From: Eubacterium ventriosum
GTDB lineage: Bacteria; Bacillota; Clostridia; Lachnospirales; Lachnospiraceae
Reading direction: 5' to 3'
Assembly (NCBI RefSeq): GCF_025150745.1
Contig: NZ_CP102282.1
Span: 1,685,501-1,749,500 of the forward strand
DNA length: 64,000 bases
Shown here: positions 25,275 through 34,073 of the stretch, piece after piece
Layout: each line of letters starts with the position of its first letter
Numbering within the stretch: the stretch's first letter is position 1
Notes under the pieces: generated by a model
Database searches by the model: none
What the model saw: only the letters and a program-made list of their open reading frames with translations
Told to the model about the DNA's origin: nothing
Program-made: the position numbers and the translations under genes

Positions 25275-26834
25275 ATGAAATTAAAATTAGTTCGTATTAC
25301 AAAAATCATATGTTTTTGCATGGTGGCAGTTTTAATGGTTGGAGGGTTAACAGACCTTTTAAAGCCTAAGTGGTTAGAAAACAGATGGGTATCGGCGAAA
25401 ACAAACAAAAGTTTTTATGAATTGCAGGATAACAGCGCAGAGGTTGTCTTTTTTGGAGCAAGTATTATTTCAGCAGCAATGGATCCGTTCCAGCTATATG
25501 AGGAGCAGGGAATTTCTTCATATAATCTAGGTGTTATGTCTCAGCCAATGATTGGAACTTATTATTGGTTTAAGGAAGCACTAAAAACTCAGAATATGAA
25601 ATTAGCAGTAATAGAGATTAAGTCTGCCGGACGTTCTTCTGAAAAAGCAGAAGAAAAGGCAAGAAAGTCTTATGATTATATGAAATGGGGTAAGAACAAG
25701 ATTCAATATGCCTTGGATTACAAGGACTTCCATAAGGAAGCTGATGGCACAGACGAAGAAGTTGATTTGTGGTCATATCTTTTCCCATTATCTTTGTATC
25801 ACACAAGATGGTCTGAACTGTCTTATGATGACTATGATTTCTTCTTAGGAAAAAACAATAGTAATACTAAGGGATTTTCAGTACTTTCAACACAGTTTAA
25901 AAATTCAACAAGTTTTGACGCTGAAAAAGAAGCAAAAGGAAAGTATGATGGATTTGAAGTTAAGTCTAATGATAAGGAAACACCAAATCCTATTAATGAA
26001 GAATATGCTCTTAAGCTTATTAAGGAAGCAAAACAACAGGGTGTGGAATTATTATTTGTAAGAACACCTGACACAACATGGCATGAAGACCAACACAATT
26101 ATATACAGGAACTTGCCGACAAGAATAATATTAAATTTCTTGATTTGAATTTGAAATCAAATATGGACAAGATGCAGTTTGATTATTCAGAGGATGCGGC
26201 AGATACGGTTCACGTAAATATTTTAGGGGCAAAGAAGATTACTAAGTTCGTAGGTCAGTATATTGCTGATAATTACAAACTTACAGATTATAGAAAAACA
26301 GATAATAGTATAAAGAAGGATTTTGAGTCACAGAAATCAAACTATCAGGCCGCTTTAAATGAAGGAAAGTTAAGTCTTATAACTAACTTTGATGAATACC
26401 TTAAGGCTATTAATACTGATGAATATTCAGTAATTATTACTTCTGGTTCAAATGTTAGGAATATTACATTTACTGACAGTCAGAAGAAGACTTTGATTAG
26501 TATGGGAGCTGATGAAGCGTTATTTACAGACAGTACTTATGGAAATAATGTTATTTGTGTTCTTGATGGAGATAACTCTAAGAATAAAGTAAAGAAACAG
26601 CTTGAAGATAACTCAAAAGTTACAACCCTTGGAGGAACACTTACCTGTGGTACTGATTATGATATAACAGCTAATTCCAAAGGTGGAACAATGAGATTAA
26701 ACAATAGTAAATACACAGGATTAATTTCATGGGGAATGAACATTATTGTTTATGACAAGAAACTAAAAGAGGTTGCAGATACAGCATTTCTTCATTTTGA
26801 AAACAATGCAACTGTAATGCACAGAGGAGAGTAG
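25275..26834 (+). CDS. DltD-like SGNH protein with a C-terminal ILEI-like domain
   Basis: This 519-residue protein is anchored by one N-terminal membrane helix (about 8-28) and otherwise lies outside the cell. An SGNH/DltD-like hydrolase core begins with FFGASIISAAMDP (Ser near 62) and ends with DTVHVNILGAKKI (Asp/His pair near 310). The C-terminal 140 residues (DEYSVIITSGSN ... SWGMNIIVYDKKLKEV) resemble the interleukin-like EMT inducer (ILEI) fold, a carbohydrate-binding-like module. I chose the ATG at 25275 because GTGGAG precedes it. The MBOAT gene follows after 4 bases, so the two are translationally linked. DltD-like proteins pass acyl groups to wall polymers. Confidence 0.78.
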   Translation: MKLKLVRITKIICFCMVAVLMVGGLTDLLKPKWLENRWVSAKTNKSFYELQDNSAEVVFFGASIISAAMDPFQLYEEQGISSYNLGVMSQPMIGTYYWFKEALKTQNMKLAVIEIKSAGRSSEKAEEKARKSYDYMKWGKNKIQYALDYKDFHKEADGTDEEVDLWSYLFPLSLYHTRWSELSYDDYDFFLGKNNSNTKGFSVLSTQFKNSTSFDAEKEAKGKYDGFEVKSNDKETPNPINEEYALKLIKEAKQQGVELLFVRTPDTTWHEDQHNYIQELADKNNIKFLDLNLKSNMDKMQFDYSEDAADTVHVNILGAKKITKFVGQYIADNYKLTDYRKTDNSIKKDFESQKSNYQAALNEGKLSLITNFDEYLKAINTDEYSVIITSGSNVRNITFTDSQKKTLISMGADEALFTDSTYGNNVICVLDGDNSKNKVKKQLEDNSKVTTLGGTLTCGTDYDITANSKGGTMRLNNSKYTGLISWGMNIIVYDKKLKEVADTAFLHFENNATVMHRGE

Positions 26835-26838
26835 TAAG

Positions 26839-28452
26839 ATGGGTTTTAACACATTATCATTTATCCCTTTTCTATTAATTGTTATACTATTATATTTTAC
26901 AATATTTAGAAAATGTCAGTGGGTATTTTTACTTTTGGCAAGTATAGCATTTTATTTATTTGCCGGACCAAAATACATAATATTTATTTTTATTTCATCA
27001 CTTAGCACATATACATTGGCAAGAAAGATTCAGAAGTTACACGACGATGAAAGCAGAATTACAAAGACAAGAGAGTTTTCTTCAAAGGAAGCTAAGAAGG
27101 CTTTTAAGAAAAGATTTACTAAGAGAAGAAAAAGAATTTTACTTCTTGACTTTGCAATAAATCTTGGAATTTTATGTGTAATTAAATATACTGATTTTAT
27201 TTTGTCAGGAGTTTCTTCAGTTCTTGGAAAATTTGGACTTGACTGGAGTAAGGAGTTTAATTTTGTATTACCTTTAGGAATATCTTTCTATACATTTATG
27301 GTAGTTGGATATATTCTTGATATTTATTGGAAAAGATATAGAGCAGAGACTAATTATTTGAAACTGGCATTGTTTACAATGTATTTTCCACATATAGTAC
27401 AGGGACCTATTGGTCGTTATAATAAGTTGGCACCACAGTTTTTTGCAGATCATCCATTTGATTATGACAGAGTAACTAAGGGATTCCAGTTAATTCTCTG
27501 GGGTTACTTTGAAAAAATGGTTATTTCTGACAGATTGCAGACTTTTACTAATGGTGCTCTTGCAAAATGGGACCAGATTACAGGTTTCCCACTTATTCTT
27601 GCAATATCATTGTTCTCAATTCAGATGTATTTGGATTGGATGGGATGTATGGATATTGCTCATGGCGTATCGGAAATATTTGGCATTAATTTGGACAAGA
27701 ACTTCTGGCATCCGTTCTTCTCAAAGAATATGCCGGAATTCTGGAGAAGATGGCATATTTCACTTGGTGCATGGTTTAAGGATTATTTATTATATCCTGT
27801 ATCAATGTCAGCATTGTGTAAGAAGATTAATAAATTCACAAGAAAGAAATGGGGCAATCAGGTTTCACGTTCACTTTCAGTTGTAATCCCTGCATCATGT
27901 GTATGGATTGTTACAGGTGTTTGGCACGGAGCGGCAAGTTGTTTTGTACTTTGGGGCATTTACCACGGTATTTTAATCGTATCAAGTGGATTGTTTGAAA
28001 TTCCAATTCAAAAATTATGCAAGTTCTTGCATATGGATACAGAATGTTTCAGCTTTAATCTTTTCAGAATGGCAAGAACATTTATGTTATCAACTATTGG
28101 ACGTATATTCTTTGCAGTTTCTGCAGGATTTACAACATTCTTTGAATTTTTAAAGAGAATGTTTAATTTCAGACAGTTTGGACTTCATACTCTTTTGGAT
28201 GAAAGCTTGTATTCTTATGGACTTGACCAGCATAATTTCACATTGGCAATGCTTTTAGTTGCATTAGTTTGGGGTGTAAGTATGTTGCAGGAAAAATTTA
28301 ACAAGGACGGAATGACAATAAGAGATGTTATTGCAAAACAGAATATTTTATTCAGATGGTTATTGTACTTAGCTCTTATTGCAGGTATTCTTGTATTTGG
28401 AATGTACGGTTCAGGATATAATGCAGGTGCATTTTTCTATGGTAAGTTCTAA
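26839..28452 (+). CDS. MBOAT-family O-acyltransferase (DltB/AlgI-like)
   Basis: This 537-residue polytopic membrane protein has about 11 hydrophobic segments. It shows the family signatures IVQGPIGRYNKL, EFWRRWHISLGAWFKDYL (near 295-315) and the catalytic-histidine motif VTGVWHGAASCFVLWGIYHG (His near 361). Proteins of this type accept an acyl group from a cytosolic carrier and move it across the membrane onto an extracytoplasmic polymer. A basic cytosolic insertion (RKIQKL...KKRFTKRRKR, about 60-95) follows the second helix. The pairing with an SGNH protein is typical of DltB-DltD and AlgI-AlgJ/X systems. Confidence 0.88.
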   Translation: MGFNTLSFIPFLLIVILLYFTIFRKCQWVFLLLASIAFYLFAGPKYIIFIFISSLSTYTLARKIQKLHDDESRITKTREFSSKEAKKAFKKRFTKRRKRILLLDFAINLGILCVIKYTDFILSGVSSVLGKFGLDWSKEFNFVLPLGISFYTFMVVGYILDIYWKRYRAETNYLKLALFTMYFPHIVQGPIGRYNKLAPQFFADHPFDYDRVTKGFQLILWGYFEKMVISDRLQTFTNGALAKWDQITGFPLILAISLFSIQMYLDWMGCMDIAHGVSEIFGINLDKNFWHPFFSKNMPEFWRRWHISLGAWFKDYLLYPVSMSALCKKINKFTRKKWGNQVSRSLSVVIPASCVWIVTGVWHGAASCFVLWGIYHGILIVSSGLFEIPIQKLCKFLHMDTECFSFNLFRMARTFMLSTIGRIFFAVSAGFTTFFEFLKRMFNFRQFGLHTLLDESLYSYGLDQHNFTLAMLLVALVWGVSMLQEKFNKDGMTIRDVIAKQNILFRWLLYLALIAGILVFGMYGSGYNAGAFFYGKF

Positions 28453-28537
28453 GGTATGTAGAGTTTTGAAATACAATTGTTGTAATGAATAGTTTTGTGA
28501 TATAGAACTTTGAAATACATGGTTTTAGGAGGTTGTA

Positions 28538-30022
28538 ATGAGTTACAGTTCAATTTTGGAAGCTATAAAGAGTGCTTCAGAAATAACTCCTGACAAAATA
28601 TGCTTAGGAGACAAAAAAAATAAAGTTACATATAAACAGTTTTGGAAAATGATTAACAAAGGGGCTTCATTTTTGGAAGAAAATGGAGTGAAAAAAGGAG
28701 ACGTTGTTGTTTTAAAGGGAGCCCAGAAGGTTGAGTATCTTTTTGCAATGTTTTCAATTCAGCTTTTAGGTGCAGTTGCATGCCCACTTGAAAAAGCAGT
28801 TAAGGAAGACAGGATTCTTGAAATTATGGATTTTGTTGAAACAGATTATTTCCTTGATAAGAAGAAATTAAAGAATGAAAACAAGAAATCAATTAGCTTA
28901 AAAGATATGTTTAATGAAGCAATTGATTTTGATAGCTATGAGGTTGAATATAAGTTTGATTTGCCTAAGGAAGATGATTTGTCAGAGATTCTTTTTACAA
29001 CAGGAACAACAGGTAAGTCAAAGGGAATTAAGATTGTTTATAGAAATAATGTTGCCATAGCACAGAATGTTAGCGAAGCAATTGGCATAACAAATGATGA
29101 TGTGGAAATGGTTACAGCACCAATGAATCATTCTATGGCACTTAGAAGAACTTATACAGTTTTCTACAAAGGTGGAACTGTAGTTTTAACAGACGGAGTT
29201 AAGTTTATTGAAGATTTCTTTAAACTTCTTGATATGTATAATGTTACAGGTCTTACATTTGCACCTGCTATACTTGAACAGTTACTTAAGTTCGCAAAGG
29301 ACAGATTTGGAACATATAGTGACAGACTTAGATATATTCAGTTAGGTTCAGCACCGTTAAGTGAAAAAGCTAAGGAAACTTTAAAAGAGATGTTCCCTAA
29401 TACTAAGTTGTTTAATATCTATGGTGCAACAGAATCAGGATGTACAGTAAGTCTTGAGTTTAGTAAGTATGGAGATAAGAAGGGCAGTATTGGTAAGCCT
29501 AATGTTAATGCTGAAATTATTTTCGTTGACGATAATAGAAATATTGTTAAGGCTTCAGCACAGAATCCGGGCAATCTTGCTTTTAAGGGAGCAATGAATA
29601 TGCCGGGATATTTGAAAGAGCCTGAGATTACAAAAGAAGTAATGGATGATGAAGGAACTCTTTACACTAACGATTTAGGTTATATGGGTGAAGACGGATT
29701 TGTTTATTTGCTTGGAAGAAAAGGCGATGTAATTAATATGGGGGGAATTAAGATTGCACCATCTGAAATAGAAGAAGTTGTAGCACAGAATGAAATGATT
29801 AAGGAATGTGCATGTATTCCAATTCCTGATGAAATTACAGGGGAAGCACCTAAGCTTTTCATTGTAATTAATGAAGGTTTTGAATATGACGAAAAATCTT
29901 TACATAGATTTATGCTTGAAAAGCTTGAAGCTATCAGAGTTCCAAAGGTAGTACAGGTTATTGATGCATTACCAAGAACTTTTAATGGAAAAGTTATCAA
30001 GCGTATGCTTAAGGAAATGTAG
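28538..30022 (+). CDS. AMP-forming acyl ligase (ANL superfamily)
   Basis: This 494-residue adenylating enzyme has the P-loop LFTTGTTGKSKGIKI (near 153), the A5-like motif NIYGATESG, the hinge region GRKGDVINMGGIKIAPSEIE and a C-terminal catalytic lysine in FNGKVIKRML. It activates a carboxylic acid as acyl-AMP and loads it on CoA or a carrier protein. It looks more like acyl-CoA ligases than like D-alanine-specific DltA, so the transferred acid may not be D-alanine. TTAGGAGG precedes the ATG. It lies 85 bases after the MBOAT gene and 60 bases before the DASS transporter. Confidence 0.85.
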   Translation: MSYSSILEAIKSASEITPDKICLGDKKNKVTYKQFWKMINKGASFLEENGVKKGDVVVLKGAQKVEYLFAMFSIQLLGAVACPLEKAVKEDRILEIMDFVETDYFLDKKKLKNENKKSISLKDMFNEAIDFDSYEVEYKFDLPKEDDLSEILFTTGTTGKSKGIKIVYRNNVAIAQNVSEAIGITNDDVEMVTAPMNHSMALRRTYTVFYKGGTVVLTDGVKFIEDFFKLLDMYNVTGLTFAPAILEQLLKFAKDRFGTYSDRLRYIQLGSAPLSEKAKETLKEMFPNTKLFNIYGATESGCTVSLEFSKYGDKKGSIGKPNVNAEIIFVDDNRNIVKASAQNPGNLAFKGAMNMPGYLKEPEITKEVMDDEGTLYTNDLGYMGEDGFVYLLGRKGDVINMGGIKIAPSEIEEVVAQNEMIKECACIPIPDEITGEAPKLFIVINEGFEYDEKSLHRFMLEKLEAIRVPKVVQVIDALPRTFNGKVIKRMLKEM

Positions 30023-30082
30023 AGGATAGAAAACAGAGATTAAATAAAAGACGTAAATGTATACTTAAAAAAGGAGAAAAAT

Positions 30083-31504
30083 ATGTCAAAAACAAAACAG
30101 CGAATTTATTTAATAATAGGACCAGTCATATTTGTATTATGTTGTCTTGCAATACCTAAAAGTGCTTTTCCGGTGTTAGCGGAAAGAGCGGCAATAGGTA
30201 CTGTTGCATGGATGGCATTTTGGTGGGTAACAGCACCTATAGATTATGCAGTAACAGCATTTCTTCCAATAGCGATTAATGCTTTAGTGACAATGTGTGA
30301 CATGTCTGCAGTAATATCAAATTATGCTTCAGAAACTATCTTGTTATTATTAGGAGCATCAATTCTTACTGTTTCATGGGAAGAAACAGGACTTGATAAG
30401 AGAATAGCAGCATCTTTACTGGGATTAATCGGTGATAATTTAAGAATTCAGTTAATATTCTGGTTTATGCTTTCAACTTTATTGTCGGCAATTTTGCCTA
30501 ACGCAGTTGTATGTGCAACAATTACACCAATTGCAGTGTCAATGTTAAAATATATCGGTGAAGGAGATATTGCAAATAGCCGTATAGGTTCAAAGTTATT
30601 GTTATATATTGCATATGGTGCAGGTCTTGGAGGACTTACATCACCACTTGGCGGTGCAATGAATCTTGTGACAGTTGATTATTTACAACAGTTAACAGGT
30701 AAGGAATATATGTATGCATCATGGGTTGTAAGATTCCTTCCTATTATGATTGTTCTTTTATTAATAAATATTATATTTATGATAAGAGATGTTAAAAAAG
30801 GAGAAAGCCTTGGTGGTTCAAGAGAGTATTTTAAGAAAGAGTACAAGAAGTTTCCACCAACAACTATAGAGGAAAAAATCTCTTTGGCTTTATTTATAAT
30901 TGCTACAGTATTGGCATTTACAAGACAGTTCTATCAGAATTTATTGCCGGGACTTAAGCCTGCATATGTATTTATTATATGTGCAATTTTATCATTTTTA
31001 ATAACACGTTCTGATGGAGAAAGGCTTATGCTTTGGAAGTCAGTTCAGACAAAAATTATTTGGGAAATGATTTATATCTTCGCAGGGGGTCTTGCAGTTG
31101 GTACATTAATTAATGAATCAGGGGCAGCAGAAAGAATTGGTGAATTAGTATCAGGCATGGGACTTACAGGTGGTCTTACAACAGTATTTGTTATTGTTAC
31201 AGTTACATTATTAATGTCAGACGTAACATCTAATACTGCAACAGCGGCAGTTGCAATTCCTATTGTAATCTCAATTGTAAAAGGTATGGGACTGAATCCT
31301 ATTCCATATGTATATGTTGCATCAGTTGGTGTAAACTTATCATATATGCTTCCAACATCTATTAGAGCAATTCCTGTTGGATACGGATTACAGCCTAAGT
31401 ATATGCTTAAGGAAGGTTGGAAGATGACAGTATTTATTATTGTATCAATGACAATCGTATGTACATTATTACTTAAATTCTGGCCTGCATTTAGTACAGT
31501 TTAA
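30083..31504 (+). CDS. DASS/SLC13-family anion transporter
   Basis: This 473-residue membrane protein has about 11-12 hydrophobic segments. The two family signature repeats are visible: GGLTSPLGGAMNLV in the first half (SPxGGxxN type) and DVTSNTATAAVAIPIV in the second (SNT motif). DASS carriers move di- and tricarboxylates or sulfate with sodium. AAAAAGGAGAAA precedes the ATG. Its position inside an acylation locus suggests that it supplies, or recovers, the acid that the ligase activates; this is inference. An unrelated carboxylate transporter that simply neighbours the locus is the alternative. Confidence 0.85.
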   Translation: MSKTKQRIYLIIGPVIFVLCCLAIPKSAFPVLAERAAIGTVAWMAFWWVTAPIDYAVTAFLPIAINALVTMCDMSAVISNYASETILLLLGASILTVSWEETGLDKRIAASLLGLIGDNLRIQLIFWFMLSTLLSAILPNAVVCATITPIAVSMLKYIGEGDIANSRIGSKLLLYIAYGAGLGGLTSPLGGAMNLVTVDYLQQLTGKEYMYASWVVRFLPIMIVLLLINIIFMIRDVKKGESLGGSREYFKKEYKKFPPTTIEEKISLALFIIATVLAFTRQFYQNLLPGLKPAYVFIICAILSFLITRSDGERLMLWKSVQTKIIWEMIYIFAGGLAVGTLINESGAAERIGELVSGMGLTGGLTTVFVIVTVTLLMSDVTSNTATAAVAIPIVISIVKGMGLNPIPYVYVASVGVNLSYMLPTSIRAIPVGYGLQPKYMLKEGWKMTVFIIVSMTIVCTLLLKFWPAFSTV

Positions 31505-31559
31505 AAGAAAAATAGTGAAACTAAGGGGATGAAAAACAGTTGAGAGGAGTTATGTAAAG

Positions 31560-33161
31560 ATGAAGAATAAGTATGGATTTTGTAAAGGATTGGCAGCTTT
31601 AGTACTTTTGATGTTATGTGCTTTAACAATAAAAGACAATGCATATGCACAGACAGCAAAGACATACAAGATACTATTTATTGGAAACAGTCATACATAT
31701 TATAACGATATGCCAAATATTTTTAAGGGAATAGCCAAGGCAGATGGCATTGATTGTGAGGTGTCATCAATTACTTCTGCAGGATACAAACTTAGTCAGT
31801 TTGCAGACACAACAGACACATATGGAGCACTGGTATACGAAGCTCTTACAAAGAATACATGGGATTATGTTGTTGTACAGGAGAACCGTGCTGTTTTAGT
31901 TGAAAAAGAGTATAAAACAGAGTCAGCAGTAAATACTCTTCATTCTTTAATTAAAAAAGCAGGTGCAAAGATGATTATTTATGCTACACAGCCTAATAAT
32001 ATCGGCAGTACTTTTAGTGTTAATTCAACATCTTTTTATTTAACTGATTTGCAGATTGAACAGATTCTTACAAGAAATAACTTTAAAATAGCTAATAACT
32101 ATGAAGGTCTTGTTGCTGCATCAGGAACAAACTTTATGAGAGTAATGGCTGATTATCCTGACATAACTTTGTATCGTACAGATAATCTTCATCCTACAGT
32201 TGCAGGAAGTTATTTGGCAGCCTGCACAATTTACTATAGAATGTTTAACAAGAGTCCTTATGGAAATAAGTTTTTGCCGGGAAGCGAATATGACACTGAC
32301 AAGTTAATATCAAAGTTAGCAATGGATGATGCTTTAATTTTGCAGCAGATTGCTGATGGCAGATTATTAATTAACACTCATTATACAACCATTAATAAAG
32401 GTCAAAGTTCAAAGCTTACAGCAACATTTACAGCTAATGCTAAGAATGAAACATTGACAGATTATAAGAATAACATTATATGGGATAGCACTGATTTAGC
32501 AGGCGTATCCATTAATAAGTTGACAGGTGAATTTACAGCTCTTAAAACAGGAAAATATCAGGTTATGGCAACTACAGATAGTGGTCTTATCTGTTATTCA
32601 ACAATTGATGTAAAGCAGCCTGCCACATCTTTAACTATTAAAGAAGACAAAATCCTTAAAGTAGTAAAAGGTTATAGTGGTCACTATACTACAGAAATGG
32701 GACCTAGTGATACAACAGATAAGATAACATGGAAAAGTGACTTGCCAAGCGTTGTAAGCGTAAACAGCAATGGGAACATTACCGCAAAAAAAGTAGGAAT
32801 TGCAAAAATTACAGCAACAACAACCAGTGGCATTAAAGTTGTTCATTATGTTCGTGTAAAATTAAAAACACCTACAGGTGTTAAGCTTACAAAGAAATCT
32901 AAGAAGATTACAAAGAAGAAAAAATCCTATAGTGTTACAGTTAAATGGACTAAAAATACAAATGCTGTTAAGTATTATGTATATAGAAGACTTTCAACTA
33001 GGAGCTCATATACAAGAATTGCAACAACTACTAAACCTAAGTACATAGACACAAAGGTTAAGAAGAATAAAAAGTATTATTACAAGATTAAAGCAATCTA
33101 TTCAAATACAAAACTTAACAGTGATAAGACACCGGCATATGCCATTGAAATAGGAAAATAA
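31560..33161 (+). CDS. Secreted SGNH hydrolase with two BIG_2 domains and an Fn3 domain
   Basis: This 533-residue protein has a signal peptide (cut near AYAQTA) and an SGNH/GDSL-like hydrolase of about 230 residues. Block I is LFIGNSHTYYNDM (nucleophile Ser), there is an internal VVVQENR block, and DNLHPTVAGSYLAA carries the Asp-His pair. Two BIG_2 modules follow (IIWDSTDLAGV... and ITWKSDLPSVVSVNSNG...), then a Lys-rich Fn3-like module (VKWTKNTNAVKYYVYRR). Enzymes of this type remove ester-linked acyl groups, so here it may trim the decoration made by the upstream genes. The gene ends at a strong terminator and so closes the transcript. Confidence 0.82.
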   Translation: MKNKYGFCKGLAALVLLMLCALTIKDNAYAQTAKTYKILFIGNSHTYYNDMPNIFKGIAKADGIDCEVSSITSAGYKLSQFADTTDTYGALVYEALTKNTWDYVVVQENRAVLVEKEYKTESAVNTLHSLIKKAGAKMIIYATQPNNIGSTFSVNSTSFYLTDLQIEQILTRNNFKIANNYEGLVAASGTNFMRVMADYPDITLYRTDNLHPTVAGSYLAACTIYYRMFNKSPYGNKFLPGSEYDTDKLISKLAMDDALILQQIADGRLLINTHYTTINKGQSSKLTATFTANAKNETLTDYKNNIIWDSTDLAGVSINKLTGEFTALKTGKYQVMATTDSGLICYSTIDVKQPATSLTIKEDKILKVVKGYSGHYTTEMGPSDTTDKITWKSDLPSVVSVNSNGNITAKKVGIAKITATTTSGIKVVHYVRVKLKTPTGVKLTKKSKKITKKKKSYSVTVKWTKNTNAVKYYVYRRLSTRSSYTRIATTTKPKYIDTKVKKNKKYYYKIKAIYSNTKLNSDKTPAYAIEIGK

Positions 33162-33170
33162 AAGATTGTG

Positions 33171-33226
33171 AATATCCCACAATTCTAAGTGTAAATAGCA
33201 CAAAGAATTGTGGGATATTTTTTTTG
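33171..33226 (+). terminator. Strong intrinsic terminator closing the acylation locus
   Basis: A perfect 16-bp stem, aatatcccacaattct (33171-33186) with agaattgtgggatatt (33204-33219), is followed by a T-run. The T-run merges into the next promoter's -35 box. Confidence 0.9.
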
Positions 33227-33252
33227 ACAAAAAATAATAACGGTGCTATATT
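33224..33252 (+). promoter_or_regulatory. Sigma-A promoter of the ABC/FtsX operon
   Basis: A perfect TTGACA (33224-33229) and TATATT (33247-33252) are separated by 17 bases. Confidence 0.75.
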
Positions 33253-33259
33253 TTATGTA

Positions 33260-33275
33260 GTTAGTAAATACTAAC
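33260..33275. promoter_or_regulatory. Palindromic operator candidate
   Basis: gttagta-aa-tactaac is a perfect 7-bp inverted repeat with a 2-nt centre, 7 bases after the -10 box and so over the start site. A bound dimeric repressor, for example of the TetR or MarR type, would block transcription. No such regulator gene is adjacent. Confidence 0.6.
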
Positions 33276-33364
33276 ACGAATAAGACATATATAATTTCTA
33301 AAAGGGCAATCTAATTTGCAAAAGATATATCTAAAAAACATATTTAATTTGAAGGGAGAAGAAT

Positions 33365-34063
33365 ATGTATCTGGAACTAAAGGATATTAAAAAGTCATTT
33401 GGAACAGGGGAGAACATAACTCAGGTTTTAAAGGGGATTAGTTGTGGTATAGAAAAAGGGAAGATATGTGTGTTACTTGGACCATCAGGTTCAGGTAAAT
33501 CAACACTTCTTAATATCATAGGTGGAATTGAAAAGGCAGACGGGGGAAGTATTTCAATTGATGGCGAGCTAATGGAGTCAATGAATGAAAAGAAACTTTC
33601 TCTTTATAGAAGAAAGCATTTGGGATATGTATTTCAGTCTTACAACTTGATTCCAAATCTTACAGTTAGGGAAAATATTGAAGTTGGAGCTTATTTAAGC
33701 AGTAATCCATTACCTATTGATGATATGATTAAAACTTTAGGTTTATGGGAACACCAGAATAAGACTCCAAATCAGTTATCAGGTGGACAGCAGCAGAGAA
33801 CTGCCATTGGTCGTGCGATTATAAAGAATCCGGGCATTCTTCTCTGTGATGAACCAACAGGAGCCCTTGATTACAACACTTCAAAAGAGATATTAAAGTT
33901 AATTGAAGATGTAAATAAGAAATATGGAAACACTGTAATTCTTGTTACGCATAATGATGCCATAAAGAATATGGCTGATTATGTAATTAAGTTAAAAGAC
34001 GGTCAGATTAGAAAGACAGACATTAATGAAAATAAAATACCTGCAATGGAATTAGAATGGTAA
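33365..34063 (+). CDS. ABC transporter ATP-binding protein (MacB/LolD-type)
   Basis: This 232-residue ATPase shows Walker A GPSGSGKST, the FQSYNLIPNLTVRENI Q-loop region typical of the MacB/LolD group, signature LSGGQQQR and Walker B LLCDEPTGAL with the following H-loop (LVTHND). It pairs with the FtsX-type permease 10 bases downstream. Systems of this class in Firmicutes often export or expel peptides and antibiotics, or act on envelope substrates; the substrate is unknown here. The leader carries a consensus promoter and an operator-like palindrome. GGGAGAAGAAT precedes the ATG. Confidence 0.92.
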   Translation: MYLELKDIKKSFGTGENITQVLKGISCGIEKGKICVLLGPSGSGKSTLLNIIGGIEKADGGSISIDGELMESMNEKKLSLYRRKHLGYVFQSYNLIPNLTVRENIEVGAYLSSNPLPIDDMIKTLGLWEHQNKTPNQLSGGQQQRTAIGRAIIKNPGILLCDEPTGALDYNTSKEILKLIEDVNKKYGNTVILVTHNDAIKNMADYVIKLKDGQIRKTDINENKIPAMELEW

Positions 34064-34073
34064 GGAGGCAGAC

